Shown here: positions 1-11,198 of the stretch, piece by piece
How the letters are laid out: the number at the start of each line of letters is the position of its first letter
Numbering within the stretch: position 1 is the stretch's first letter
NCBI GenBank assembly: GCA_951802425.1
Contig: OX637799.1
Coordinates: forward strand, 1,984,001-2,048,000
Direction: 5' to 3'
DNA length: 64,000 nt
Origin: Clavaria fumosa
Lineage: Eukaryota; Basidiomycota; Agaricomycetes; Agaricales; Clavariaceae
Translations under genes and position numbers: made by a program
Notes under the pieces: model-generated
Databases searched by the model: none
What the model was told of the DNA's origin: nothing
Seen by the model: only the letters and a program-made list of their open reading frames with translations

Positions 1-1010
1 TTGCTGTCGTTGCCGCCGCCGTCGCCATTGCTGTCGTTGCTGCCGCCGTTGCCGTCGCTGCCACTGCTGTCGCCGCCGTTGCTGTCGTTGCCGCCGCCGT
101 TGCTGTTGTTGCCGCCGCCGTTGCTGTCGTTGCTGCCGCTGCTGTCATTGCCGCCGCCGCCGCCGTTGCTGTCGTTGCCGCTGCCGCCGCCGCCGCCGTT
201 GCTGTCGTTGCCGCCGCCGCCGCCGTTGCTGTCGTTGCTGCCGCCGTCGCCGTCGCTGTTGTTGCCGCCGCCGCCGTCGCTGTTGTTGCCGCTGCCATCG
301 CCGTCGCTGCCACCGCCACCGTCGTTGTTGCTGCCGCTGCCGTCGATGTTGCTGCCGCCGCTGCCACCCTCGCTGTTGCCACTGCTGCCGCCGCTGTTGC
401 CGCCGCTGTTGCCGTCGCTGTTGCCGCCGCCATCACCGTCACTGCCACCGCTGTCGCCGTCGCCGTCGCTGCCGCCGCTGTTGCTCTGTTGCCGCTGTTG
501 CGTTGCTGCTGCCGCTGCCATCGTCGTAGTTGCTGGAGGAGAGAGGGAGGGGGAGGAGAGAGGGAGGGAGGAGAGGGAGGAGAGTGAGAGAGAGGAGACG
601 GAGAAGTGCCGCCGCCCTCACCATCGCCCTGTAGATTAAAAAAATGAAAAGAATCATGGAAAAAAGGGAGAGGGCGCACCTGGTGGCCCCTCGCTGAGGG
701 TGCCGCCGCTGCCGTGGTTGTCACTGAAGGAGAGGGAGAGGGAGAGGGAGGAGGTGCCGCCGCCGCCGCCGTCATCGCTGGAGGAGAGAGAGAGGGTGAG
801 GGTACCGCCGCCGTCGTCGTCATCACTGGAGGAGGGTGAGGGTGAGGGTGCTGCCGCCGTCGTCGTCATCGCTGGAGGTGAGGGTGAGGGTGCTGTCGCC
901 GCTGTCGTCATTGCTGTGGATGGGAGAAAGGGAGGAGAGAGGGTGAGGGTGCCGTCGCCGCTGTCGTCGTTGCTGGGGATGGGAGAAAGGGAGGAGAGAG
1001 GGTGATGGTG
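1..1010. repeat. GC-rich trinucleotide microsatellite block
   Basis: Positions 1-530 are almost pure GCC/GCT/GTT trinucleotide repeats; 540-600 and 720-1010 are purine-rich GAG/GGA repeats mixed with GCC/GTC runs. All frames translate into homopolymer-like Leu/Pro, Ser or Ala tracts, so I do not call the open frames genes. It is the internal low-complexity part of the element and matches 52060-53660 on the other strand. Confidence 0.9.
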
Positions 1011-1620
1011 GGAGGCAGAGAGAACGACAAGTTCAACACAGAGCATGTGACGACTTTCTGGGATGGCAATTCCCACCATGCCACAAGTACAGCAAGCTTA
1101 CCAAATCAGTGACCCACAAATGTTCTGGCCCATTTCTCAGTCAATTCTCAAGCAATTCTCAAGATTTTTTTTTTTCATAAGACACTACTTGATCTGTAGA
1201 TTAATGTGGATATGTCAAAAAAAATAATTGATATTTTCTGTACTAATTTACCAAAATAAATGGGTACCTAGCTTTATCCAAGCTTTGAACACCTTTTTGG
1301 AGCAATCTTTTGGAAGAGATCATATTCATCCAAACTATCATGATTGATTGGATGTGTATAAATATATTACTGTCAAGTTGCCATCCAAGCCCCAAGCTGA
1401 TGAACAATTATATCAGATTCATGGAATGCCTGGCCATTCTAATGGACCATGCAAGCCAGCAACTCCACCATGCTTTGACACTACCTTGATCATTGAAAAC
1501 AAATCACAGTGGAAAGAGGATGGATTAAAAGGTTAGTCTAAGGCTATCAATTGTCTACAATTTGATGTCAACTTCAACTAGGTCTTCATGTAGCAAGATT
1601 TTTGATCTTCCAAAGCATCT

Positions 1621-2021
1621 CATCAGCAAAACAGCTCAGCTGAGTTGTCAGTATACTGTACCATTTCATTCAATTGACCTGTCATGCATCATGCACCTCC
1701 CCAAATTGGCCAAAAATCACACTGGTCACACATCATTTGAGGAATTGGTCAATTTGTAAGGTGAAATTCCCTTTTTGGGTGACAGTTACCTAATATATAC
1801 TGGTGGAGGGGCAGTCAATTATCCCTCATGTGACACTTGACTTCTACTTTCAGTCAATTCAAAATTTGACCAGAGGAATGCATCACACCACCTGGTCAAT
1901 TGAATGAAATGGTACAGTAGAGAGGTATGGACTGGTATGTAACACCCCAAGACAACTTGGGGTGTTACACACCAGTCCATACCAGTCCATACTTACATTT
2001 AGCCAAGCTGTTTTGCTGATG
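1621..2021. mobile_element. 401-bp MITE with CATCAGCAAAACAGCT termini
   Basis: Left end CATCAGCAAAACAGCT and right end AGCTGTTTTGCTGATG are perfect inverted repeats. It interrupts the relic transposase between KIFDLPKHL and AYVHWYRPL. The ends start with the same CATCAGC as the autonomous Plavaka element at 41094-48394, so that family may mobilise it (inference). I see no clear target duplication at this copy. The same insertion is in the inverted copy at 51041-51441, so it predates duplication of the host element. Confidence 0.75.
1925..1982. repeat. Near-perfect hairpin palindrome inside the MITE
   Basis: Arms of about 27 nt (1925-1951 and 1956-1982) flank the 4-nt loop ACAA, with one mismatch. 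The core is ACACCCCAAG/CTTGGGGTGT. A further partial copy of the arm end (ACCAGTCCAT) follows directly. Mirrored in the other copy near 51080-51137. Confidence 0.85.
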
Positions 2022-2817
2022 GCCTGGGCATAGTACCACATCCTTTAGCATATGTTCACTGGTACAGACCACTTACAAGCTTTGATCTAGCAACTGGCAT
2101 GTATCAGATTATTTTGTCTACTTGACAAAATTCTGCAAATGCTGAAGTAGTCAGCATTGATAGGATTTGGCACAGTTGTCTGTTGATTCCTCACTTTGGA
2201 TCAGCAGATGTACCTATCTCATGGACCAGAAATAATGCTCTTGATTCAGCAGCTCAATTTTATCTCAACAAGTATACTGATATGCATTCATTTATGGAGT
2301 ACAAATCTTTGTAACAATTTTAGTCCAAAAGTATCAGACTGGGTCTCACACAACTTAAATGTAAGGTCACAATGACAATACTAACATAAGGGGGAAAGAG
2401 TACAAAAGAGGAAAAGATACTGTGTTCCCATGCTCAGACCCTTGGATCACATGACATGCCCAGGCTCCAGGTCATGTGATCTTACAATTATGTAATCTGA
2501 CCCCAGCCACAGGTCATGTGACCTTCCAACAACCCTCCCCAGTTTCTCCACAACTCCTCTTTGGGATGGCTTATGTAAGCAATCCTAACAAAAAGAGACT
2601 ACTCTATGTACTTGTCATATACTGCACAATATCATGAATTGTTCATTTTAATCCTAATCTATAGCATGCTGAAACACTCATGAGTTTATTGCTTCAACCT
2701 TGCACTGGAATTCACCTCACCTCCACTCAGCTCCTGATTATATCATAATCATGACAACATAATTCAATGTAGTACAAAGGCTTACTATCCTACCCAACAG
2801 CACTATCACTAGTTGCT

Positions 2818-3184
2818 ACTAGGCTCAACATAGTACATAGGCTCTACTACTATTACTACTATGCACTCATAATATGCTACTAGGCTCAACATAGTACATA
2901 GGCTCTACTACTGTGACTACAATGCACTCATAATATGCTACTAGGCTCAACATAGTACATAGGCTCTACTACTGTAACTACAATGCACTCATAATATGCT
3001 ACTAGGCTCAACATAGTACATAGGCTCTACTACCGTGACTACAATGCACTCATAATATGCTACTAGGTTCAACATAGTACATAGGCTCTACTACCATGAC
3101 TACAATGCACTCATAATATGCTACTAGGCTCAACATAGTACATAGGCTCTACTACCGTGACTACAATGCACTCATAATATGCTA
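2818..3184. repeat. 61-bp tandem repeat, about 6 units
   Basis: Units begin about every 61 bp with CTAGGCTCAACATAGTACAT and carry few substitutions. The equivalent array in the inverted copy (49630-50240) has about 10 units. No coding potential. Confidence 0.9.
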
Positions 3185-3329
3185 CCCAGTCTATTGCATG
3201 CTATATAGTAATCCATACCTTCTATGTATTACTATTTTTCTCACTACATATGCTACAGCAGTCTATACAGTCTGTGTAGTCTACATAGTCTATGCTGATA
3301 GCTACTGCTGGGGGTTCTTTTTCCTGATG

Positions 3330-4497
3330 GGAGGCCATTCGAGACACGAAGCGAATCATGAGACTGTGCTCCTGTGCGTATCCCTTCAGTCGCATGTCCA
3401 GGAATGTCTTCTCGCAAGGACGCAGGCACAACTGGCAGGAACTGCCGATCTGTAAACACGGATGAGTGTCACCCCAATGCCAATAGGTGGGTCACTGACT
3501 GTCGGCTCCAGGACGTGCCGATCCACTCCCCCGACTCGATAGATCTTGCAACACACCTGGCTGAGTTAGGTTGTTCCCTCTTGCCTCCCACTCGCGTGCG
3601 CGGCGAGCGCGCTGGGCCACAGAACGCGCATTCGGCACATTTGTATCATTGGCCTGATCAGTTGAGGCGAGACATAGTGGATCAGCAAGGGTCAGCAGTA
3701 GATAAATGAAGACGCACTGAGGGTAGAGGAGTATTTCGTTCACGCTCCCTCATCTCCCGTTCACGTGCGCGACATGTACGTTGTGCAACAGAACGTGCAT
3801 TATGCACAGCAGCATCTTCTGACAAAATTAGGAATTAGATGTAATGTACCCTGCTTCGCATCAAATCAAGCAGCGCAGAGGTTGACTTACCGATGTCATC
3901 CAAGGCTTCCGGCCGAGCAGTTGAAACAGGTGTGAGATGAGGCCGAGCATTTGTGGAGGAGTCTGATCTTGCGTGTATATGTACAGGGTAATGCCGACGT
4001 GGACTATTGCAAAGCAATTGTTGGTCACGGTGGGCCTGTCGAATGCGTTGTCGATGAAATTCCGAGGTTCCAAGATCCCTATAACCATGATCACTTTTGC
4101 TATCCGAGAAAAGGTTCAAGACTGATACGCACGCGTCGCTAGGCATTAGAAAATATCTGAGCACAGAAACATTGAGCACAGGAGAAAATATCTTAGTTCG
4201 TGAGCATGGACTGTCAATCCCGGACGAAAGCAAGTTGGGAAGCAAGCAGGGTGAAAAGCGAGTAAGCACGCAAAGGGGATGAAGAGCGACTAAGCAAGCA
4301 AGTGGGGTGAAAAGAGAGTGACCAGCAAAAAGGAGGGACAGAGTAGAAAAGAATGTATAGCGCATACAGGCCGCAAAGACCCCCCGCAAAGGGTACTACT
4401 ACATGACTGCTGTACCGACGATCAGAAGTCACGCAGGACTCGTCGGATGACGTTTGTGATTCGTCACATGATTTTTGTCTCTGACGTTTGTCCTCCA
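3330..4497 (-). pseudogene. Degenerate minus-strand gene-like stretch with a duplicated ARSVAQR motif
   Basis: On the minus strand two exon-like blocks carry the same motif: NARSVAQRTCRARERE (~3740-3810) and NARSVAQRARRARE (~3580-3640). They are separated by a plausible intron (about 3650-3715). A further exon-like block (~3330-3450) reads LPVVPASLREDIPGHATEG and is cut at its end by the CATCAGG transposon. Upstream (3835-4389, minus) an open frame ends in DDIGKSTSALLDLMRSR next to a good donor site. Proteins with ARSVAQRARRARE followed by SLR-DIPGHA resemble the unstructured N-terminal part of some fungal Helitron-type proteins, but I cannot confirm it and no helicase follows. Read as a broken gene fragment. 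Confidence 0.35.
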
Positions 4498-5230
4498 CTA
4501 ATCTGATGACCGAGCAAGGAGGACGAGCCTGAGTGAACGGGCTGATTAGGCAATCACGGCGCAGAAAAAGCGCCTGCAGGTGAGATTGACGAGTGGGCCG
4601 AGGCCGTAAAGAAGAACAAACAGACTACAGTACACAGGGAGGGTGGGAGGGTAGCGACACGAATAGTACAGATGCGAGGCTAATAAGAGACAAAAGATGA
4701 GAGCGAAGAGGGAAACTGAGAGGGAACAACATACGTAAGGGACACCGAGGGCGAGAGAGGGGGCGAAGAAGTGAACTCGGTGTCCCTCACATTTAAAAAG
4801 GGGAAGATGACTCAGATGAAGAGCGGGCACTAGGATGAAAAGAGAAAGGGAGCCGGGCGGCATGGAAGCAAGGCTCCAACGATAAACACTGATAAGCAGA
4901 GAGTGAAAGGAAGGTAAGCAAAGTGTAAGACTAGGTTAGGAGAGAGAGAGGGAGGCGGTATGAGCCTCTGAGACGCACGGAGCGAGAGACAAGAGAGGTA
5001 GAGGGGTGTTATAAGCCTCTAAGATGCACGGGGCATAGAGAAGTGGATGCGGGGCATCTGGACGCACGGGGCGTGAGACGCACAGGGCGTGGTATGTGAG
5101 AGTGAAGAGACGCACAGAGCGTAGAAGGCACGGATGCCAGGGAGGTAAGAGGCACGGATGCCAGAGGACGTACGACTCTGAGGTGCTCGGGCCACAGATT
5201 AGACTAAAGTAAACAGGTTTAAACCCGATG
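4498..5230 (-). mobile_element. Solo A-B repeat of an Ngaro-type retrotransposon, inverted
   Basis: The reverse complement matches A2-B2 of the neighbouring Ngaro element (29198-29928) along its whole length, including the outer end CTAATCTGATGACC and the CCTCCCACCCTCCC junction between A and B. In split-direct-repeat elements A1 x A2 recombination leaves one A-B unit, equivalent to a solo LTR, so this is best read as the remnant of a second element in the opposite orientation. Confidence 0.8.
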
Positions 5231-5836
5231 AGATCAAAAAATCATGTGATAGATAAACATCGGGTTTAAACCTGTTTACTTTAGTCCAATCTGTGGCCCG
5301 AGCACCTCAGAGTTGTACGTCCTCTGGCATCTGTGCCTCTTACCTCCCTGGCATCCGTGCCTTCTACGCTCTGTGCGTCTCTTCACTCTCACATACCACG
5401 CCCTGTGCGTCTCATGCCCCATGCGTCCAGATGCCCCGCATCCACTTCTCTATGCCCCGTGCATCTTAGAGGCTTATAACACCCCTCTACCTCTCTTGTC
5501 TCTCGCTCCGTGCGTCTCAGAGGCTCATACCGCCTCCCTCTCTCTCTCCTAACCTAGTCTTACACTTTGCTTACCTTCCTTTCACTCTCTGCTTATCAGT
5601 GTTTATCGTTGGAGCCTTGCTTCCATGCCGCCCGGCTCCCTTTCTCTTTTCATCCTAGTGCCCGCTCTTCATCTGAGTCATCTTCCCCTTTTTAAATGTG
5701 AGGGACACCAAGTTCACTTCTTCGCCCCCTCTCTCGCCCTCGGTGTCCCTTACGTATGTCGTTCCCTCTCAGTTTCCCTCTTCGCTCTCATCTTTTGTCT
5801 CTTATTAGCCTCGCATCTGTACTATTCGTGTCGCTA
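4652..5836. repeat. Large inverted repeat: two 579-bp A arms around a 27-bp spacer
   Basis: 4652-5230 and 5258-5836 are inverted copies of the Ngaro A repeat with equal length (579 bp). The spacer 5231-5257 is AT-rich. The inner ends pair through CATCGGGTTTAAACCTG, a few bases further than the A2 copy at 29198 matches. Such a head-to-head repeat can extrude as a cruciform and is prone to rearrangement. Confidence 0.85.
5258..5836 (+). repeat. Ngaro split direct repeat A1
   Basis: Same sequence as A2 at 29198-29774, from GGTTTAAACCTGTTTACTTT to TATTCGTGTCGCTA. It contains the 5' untranslated leader and probably the promoter. The copies then diverge: A1 continues into gag, A2 into B2. Confidence 0.9.
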
Positions 5837-5872
5837 TACGATCATACTTCAAATCGAATTATATTCTCAGTT

Positions 5873-7077
5873 ATGACATCTAGCGATGATACTGCACATC
5901 TATCACCGCCAGAACCAGCACGACAGGACTTGTCGGACCAAGGGGCATCATCTAATCCGGGCGGACCCTCTACACAAGAACCGGGACACCTCAATACTGA
6001 GGTCGGTCGGCGTTGTTACGAGGTCGTCCAAAACTATCGCGGGGGTCGCGTCTCCAAAGTCGCGGCTATACTACAATTCCAACAGATTATCCCACACGAG
6101 ACGCTCGAGCAGCCCGACTTTCTTAAGGCGCTCGAATCCTACACAAATATGCTCGACAATTTCGACCGGTACAGAGAAGCGGCAACTGGACGATCACACA
6201 CAATTAGCACGCATATTGGTGAACAGGGAAATCAAACGGGGCCTGAGGCAGATGACGAACGACACACCGTCACTCCTCAGTCGCATAAGCGACCACCTTC
6301 ACCTGCCGATTCAGACGGCAATGCACACCCCACCAAACGTCGGATCGACATCACCGCCTTACCATGGGTCAGTCAGCGAACGGATGGGGACGTTGCGTTG
6401 TCCGGTTCACTCCGCTCTACCCAATTATTGCTCGAAAACTTTGCACGAGATCCCAAATTTGCTAAAGCGTCTCTCACCAACAGCGCCGATTGTCCACAGT
6501 TCCCAGATTCCGAATGGAATAACCTTATCAATGGACGAGCTGTTGACCTCGACCACGTCCTGTCAGGCCTCTTTGCTGTCTCGCAGGATACCAAAAAGAA
6601 GGAACGCTTCGGGGATTTGGAGATCTCCTTCGCTTCTGCTGCACCCAGCAAAGCAGTCAAAACGCACGGGGACTGGATTACGGCATGGGGACCTACCGTC
6701 GATGCCAGCGTCTTTGTCTTCCCGCATCGCGAGTCCGAACTACGAGAGTACGGATGGTACATCCTCGGATTCTTTGCAGCTGTTTCACCAGAATTCCATC
6801 AGCGAGTCATCAACTACGACAAGGCAATCAGAGTCAGAGTTGCGCAGCGGCGCAACCTTTTACTCACCGATTACCATGCCTTCGCTGACCTTCACACACA
6901 CTGGGTTCAAAATATCTCAGCAGGTACCATACGTTCACCGTCTACAAGACGACCGTCCATGCGCAGGCGCGAAGCATGTCGTCGATGGAATCAGGGACGT
7001 TGCCCAAATTCCCAAGGTACTTGCGACTATGGGCACTTCTGCGGTGTGTGCGGAACGGGTATGCATGCACACCAAAT
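5873..7077 (+). CDS. Ngaro gag-like protein (5' part; 3' end at 26165-26216)
   Basis: Starts at MTSSDDTAHLSPPEPARQ just after repeat A1; a longer frame reaches upstream but runs through the repeat. A disordered N-terminal ~160 residues is followed by a globular part (PWVSQRTDGDVALSGSLR, then YGWYILGFFAAVSPEFHQRV). A basic Cys/His segment (RRREACRRWNQGRCPNSQG, CDYGHFCGVCG) near the C terminus looks like a CCCH-type zinc finger followed by a second Cys/His knuckle, which would package the RNA. The KDZ transposon is inserted at 7077/7078 between HAHQ and the last residues. Removing it with one AT target copy continues the frame through HAAKECPQLREKTK to TAA at 26214-26216 (418 aa in total). As it stands the gene is split by 19 kb. 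Confidence 0.8.
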
Positions 7078-9150
7078 GCGAGCGATTCTATGCATTATAT
7101 ACGCTAACTACCGTAGGTCAATAATGCATGATTTTTGCTAACTACCGTACACTGCCACTACCGTGTGCAATGCATCCCTCTGCCGTCCTTGTCATGCATC
7201 CCTCATTGCGCTCATCATGCATCCCTCGTCACTCATCATGCATCTCTCACTGTCCTTGTCATGCATCCCCTCGCCATCCTCATCATGCATCCTCTTGCTG
7301 CCCTCGTCATGCATCCTCTCGCCACCCCTACTGCCCTCATCATGCATCCTTCATCGTACGTTGCCTCATCATGCATCCTTTATTGTGCATTCTCTCATCA
7401 TGCATCCCCTCGCCGTCCTTGTCGTGCATCCCCCTACCATCCTTGTCATGCATCCCTCATTGGTCATCATGCATCCCCTCGCCGTCCTCGTCATGCATCC
7501 CCTCACCGTCCTCATCATGCATCCCCTCATCGTCCTCGTCATGCATCCGCTCGTCGTCCTTGTCATGCATCCCTCACCATCCTCGTCATGCATCCCTCAC
7601 CGTCCTCGTCATGCATCCCCTCACTGCCCTTGTCATGCATCCTCTCGCCATCCCTACTGCCCTCGTCATGCATCCTTCATCGTATGTTCCCTCATCATGC
7701 ATCCTTTATTGTGCATTCTCTCATCATGCATCCTCTTGCCGTCCTCATCATGCATCCCTTCGCCACCCTTGTCATGCATTCCCTCGCCGCCCTCATCATA
7801 CATCCCATTGCCGCCCTCGCCACTGCCATTGCCCTCGCCGCCCTCGCCGCCACCGCTGCCCTCGCTGCCCTCACCACTGCTGCTGCCCTCGCTGCCCTCG
7901 CCACCGCCATTGCCCTCGCCGCCCTCACCACCGCTGCTGCCCTCGCTGCTCTCGCCACCGCCATTGCCCTCGCCGCCCTCGCCGCCACCGTTGCCCTCGC
8001 TGCCACCGTTGCCCTCGCTGCCCTCGCCGCCACCATTGCCCTCGCTGCTCTCACCGCTGCTGCTGCCCTCGCCGCCCTCGCCGCTGCCGTTGCCCTCGCC
8101 ACCCTCGCCGCTTCCGTTGCCCTCCCCGCCCTCGCTGCCACCGTTGCCCTCGCTGCCCTCATCATGCATCCCTTGTTGCTCATCATGCATCCCTTGTCAT
8201 GCATCCCTCATCATACGTTCCCTCATCATGCATCCTTCGTTGTGCATTCTCTCATCATTCATCCCCTCGCCATTGTCATCATGCATCCCTTTGCCATGTG
8301 TTCCTTGTCATGCATCCCCTCACCACCCCTCGCTGCCCTCGTCATGCATCTCCTCACTGCCCTCATCATACATCCCATTGCCACCATTGCTGCCGCCGTT
8401 GCCTTCTCTGCCCTCGCCGCCCTCACCGCCGCCGTTGCCCTCACCACCCTCGCCACCGCCGTTGCCCTCGCCGCCCTCGCTGCCGCCATTGCCCTCTCTG
8501 CCCTCGCCACCCTCGTCGCCGCCGTTACCCTCTCTGCCCTCCCCACCCTCGTCGCCGCCGTTGCCCTTGCCGCCCTCTCTGCCCTCGCCGCCGCCGTTGC
8601 CCTCCCTGCCCTCGCCGCCACCATTGCCCTCGCCACCCTCGTCATACATCTCTTCACTGCCCTCGTCATACATCCCCTCGCCACCCTCGTCATGCATCCC
8701 TCGCTGCCCTCGCCGCCGCCATTGCCCTCTCTGCCCTCGCCACCCTCGTCGCCGCCGTTGCCCTCGCCGCCACTGTTGCCCTTGCCACTCATCATGCATC
8801 CCTCGTCACTTGTCATGCATCCCTCGTTGCTCGTCACGCATCCCCCTGCCACCCCCGTTGCCCTTGTCATGCATCCCTCGTCGTACGTCCCCTCGTCATG
8901 CATCCTTCATTGTGCATCCTCTCATTATGCATCCCTCACTATCCTCATCATGCATCCCCTCGTCACCGCTGCTGCCCTCATCATGCGTCCCCTTGCAGCC
9001 CTGTCATGCATCCCCTCGCCACCCTTATCATGCATCCCCTCACTGCCCTTGTCATGCATCCCCTTGCCACTGCTGCTGCCCCCATCATGTGTCCTCTTGC
9101 CACCTTTATTCATTCCTTACCCTTACGTTGCAATGCATCACCTGTAGCCT
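7078..9150. repeat. Left terminal inverted repeat of the KDZ element (minisatellite)
   Basis: The first ~105 bp are unique sequence with the motif CTAACTACCGTA twice and ACTACCGTG once. The rest is a tandem array of ~24-bp units, each containing CATGCATCCC (core palindrome ATGCAT), mixed with blocks of 15-18-bp GCCCTCGCCGCC-type units (7800-8160, 8330-8640, 8700-8790). Long open frames occur in several frames on both strands, but their composition follows the repeat. I do not call them genes. Confidence 0.9.
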
Positions 9151-9283
9151 GACTTTGCCTATCATGCATTGCCATGTATCATTTGTCTTTTATATACTTA
9201 TCTAAATTGAACGAAATATACTGAGAACTACTAGCCAGATCATGTCTCGCGCACACGCTTGGGAGACCTTAAGTTCACTCCAT

Positions 9284-11198
9284 CTACTTCACCTGGTCCA
9301 CCATGGCCACCATGGCTACCACGGCCTCGAAGGCATCCTCCTCTAGACCCAACACCGGTGCCATTGTTGCGCACACCTCTTTTCTGTCTGCTGTTGGTAT
9401 TTTGTTCTCCTTCCCATTTGCCATTGTCATTGTCGCTGAGGCCTTTAGTGTAGGTATGATAGTACGTATAGAGCGGCGAACAGAGTCTCCAGCAACAGCT
9501 GGGGAAGGTGTTAGATTTGGCATCAACACACCGTGTTGCGGTTCAGCAGTTATGGCTGCCCCGGATAGAGAAGACATTGTGCCGCTGGCAGCGGGCAGGA
9601 AATTGAAAGGCGCTTTAGGGATAGTGGAGGAGACAGTCAGAGATGTGGTACTGGAAAAATCATAGGCCGGTGCTATTGCAAATGAAAGGCCAGTTGGAGT
9701 ATGGTAAGACACATTACCAGCGAGCACAAGATTGCCTTGAGCCTCGCCGGTCAGCGCTATATCACGGCGGGTTGGCATGCCAATCTGGGGGGCAGGGCTC
9801 GGGAAGATATACGAAGTAGATGATGCATCCCCACAGGACGGAACTGGTGCATCAAAGTCGATAGGAGTGTTATCTCCGCTGAGCGCACGAGAAGAATGTG
9901 GGAAATGGCTTGGGAATGCATCACCAAACTGCGAAAACGAGACGTCGGGGTCCATATCGTTATCCAGATACGTGGGTTCCATGGCAGCGATACCTGGTAG
10001 GGCAGGTAACCAAGGTAGAGATAGAAGATCCGCGCTGATGCTATGCGTTGGCAAAGGCTCGAGCGATAGCTCGGATGAGATTATCGGTTGTGAAACTAGA
10101 TTCATTGGGGTTGCTTGAGATGATTCGGCAGGGGCACTGCCCGAAGGTAAAGATGAGGCTGCCTGATGCGAATCTGGCCTGGCTGCTGGATTTTGAGCCA
10201 TTACACAACTCGAAGGCGGTGTATTGTCTTGAGATCAAGTCTCAATATCGGCAAAGAATTCAAATATCCATGAATGCTCACTATAGACCGTCTTCAGATA
10301 ATTGCCAAATGGCATAATGATATCACTCCCGAAGGTCGGCAAAAACATCTGAAAGGCTTGATGTTCTAGGCCACTATCTGTGAAAAATCTGGAATAAAAT
10401 TAATCGTTGAATATATGGTAAAGACTCTTTGATCAAAATACACACGACGCAAGGGCGATCTCTCCTCCAACGTCAGGTTTTGGTCCACCCACGACCATAA
10501 ATCCAGTCCAGTTGGTCGTTTTCTTGAGATGTTCGAAGAAATTGTTCACAAGGGAGTCCAAATCATCGATCGCGGCTTGATATTTTTCGGGTGAAGGCAA
10601 GGCTGAGTCGTCCAGATCAGGTTTGCGCTCGTTCTCTAGTTCACCCTTTTTGGCCTTGACATGCGCTTTTACCTCCTCAGATTCGTTGGCCCACTCCCGC
10701 TTTGTCACCTCAAGAATTTTGGCCAACTTCTCCGAATGGGTGAGTGACACTCCTACGCTCTCTGCCTCCACAAGGCCCTTCAGCTTACTCTGATAGAAAA
10801 GCTTTGAATAGGCCTCAGTGTCGTGTAAGTGTCGTTTTTTGGATGTTGAGCCTGCAAGAAAAAATCCCCCCTTCTTGCGCACAGTGTTATTGCCTCTCCA
10901 CCGGAACCAGGTACGCAGCATCTACTAGGTCATTCTCTCGTTGGCATTGCATAATGGAACAACTCACTTTCCGTCGCTCTTCTAGTCTGGACCTTAAAAG
11001 CACCTCCTGCTCTTCTGTCAGCTCTTCACATCCTGGGGACACTATGGCTTTCTCCGGAAAAGTTTGGAACCATTCACGATATATGAGCGGCCAAAACACG
11101 CTAGACAATGAACCGTTTGCCTGCGTCTCGCAATATTGTGGCACATAGTCGAGTAGAAATTTCACTTGTTCATCCGTTGTCCACGGCTTGCCAGGCAT
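9284..11198 (-). pseudogene. Conserved KDZ-element accessory protein, one premature stop
   Basis: Exons (minus): 10968-11198, 10446-10921 and 9284-10388, joined by 46- and 57-bp GT-AG introns. The phases agree. Start is MPGKPWTTDEQVKFL. Exon 1 has a compact helical domain (WTTDEQVKFLLDYVPQY, FWPLIYREWFQTFPE). Exon 2 opens with LRTWFRWRGN and continues with HDTEAYSKLFYQSKLK and an acidic/basic helical tract. The C-terminal ~305 residues are Ser/Pro/Ala-rich and look disordered. I recognise the pattern from uncharacterised agaric proteins but know no function. A TGA at 10235-10237 interrupts the frame near codon 287 (ET-stop-SQDN), and the frame is open on both sides, so it reads as a nonsense mutation. 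It faces away from the RNase H1-N gene. Confidence 0.6.

Larger units (their letters stand above)
1287..2330 (+). pseudogene. Relic transposase 3' part (CACTA/Plavaka-like), split by a MITE
   Basis: The pieces read in order as a degenerate C-terminal transposase segment: LEQSFGRDH around 1310, VYKYITVKLPSKPQADEQ from 1349, PCFDTTLIIENK near 1475, then after a likely short intron KIFDLPKHL at ~1598-1620. After the MITE at 1621-2021 the frame resumes near 2040 with AYVHWYRPLTSFD and further pieces to ~2330. This series (VYK..LP, FDT.LI, YV.W..PLT.FD) recalls the C-terminal region of basidiomycete CACTA-like transposases. Stops and the insertion make it a pseudogene. The N-terminal and catalytic parts are missing. 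The minus-strand copy is at about 50760-51770. Superfamily naming is tentative. Confidence 0.55.
1..3329 (-). mobile_element. CATCAGG-terminated DNA transposon, partial copy (inverted relative to 49485-54057)
   Basis: The stretch is the reverse complement, nearly base for base, of most of the element at 49485-54057. Its right terminus reads TTTTTCCTGATG (ends 3329), the inverted form of CATCAGGAAAAA that starts the other copy. The other terminus lies outside the window, so its target-site duplication cannot be checked. Inside, from left to right, are a trinucleotide microsatellite block, a relic transposase 3' part with a nested 401-bp MITE, and a 61-bp tandem array next to the terminus. Termini and the 2-bp TSD of the complete copy suggest a CACTA/Plavaka-type DNA transposon; that class assignment is inferred. 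Confidence 0.85.

Noticed and set aside
1..639. Long Leu/Pro open frame at the window start
   Set aside because: It is a translation of GCC/GTT trinucleotide repeats; the inverted copy gives equally long frames in other phases.
2818..3184. CRISPR-like array
   Set aside because: Head-to-tail 61-bp repeats without unique spacers in a eukaryotic genome.
5313..5876. Cys/Leu-rich open frames in the Ngaro A repeat
   Set aside because: They recur at 28669-29880 only because the repeat recurs; no motif, and they end at the repeat border.
7128..9205. Three overlapping frames of more than 660 codons on one strand
   Set aside because: They come from the minisatellite TIR lacking stops; no conserved domain and equal openness in all three frames.
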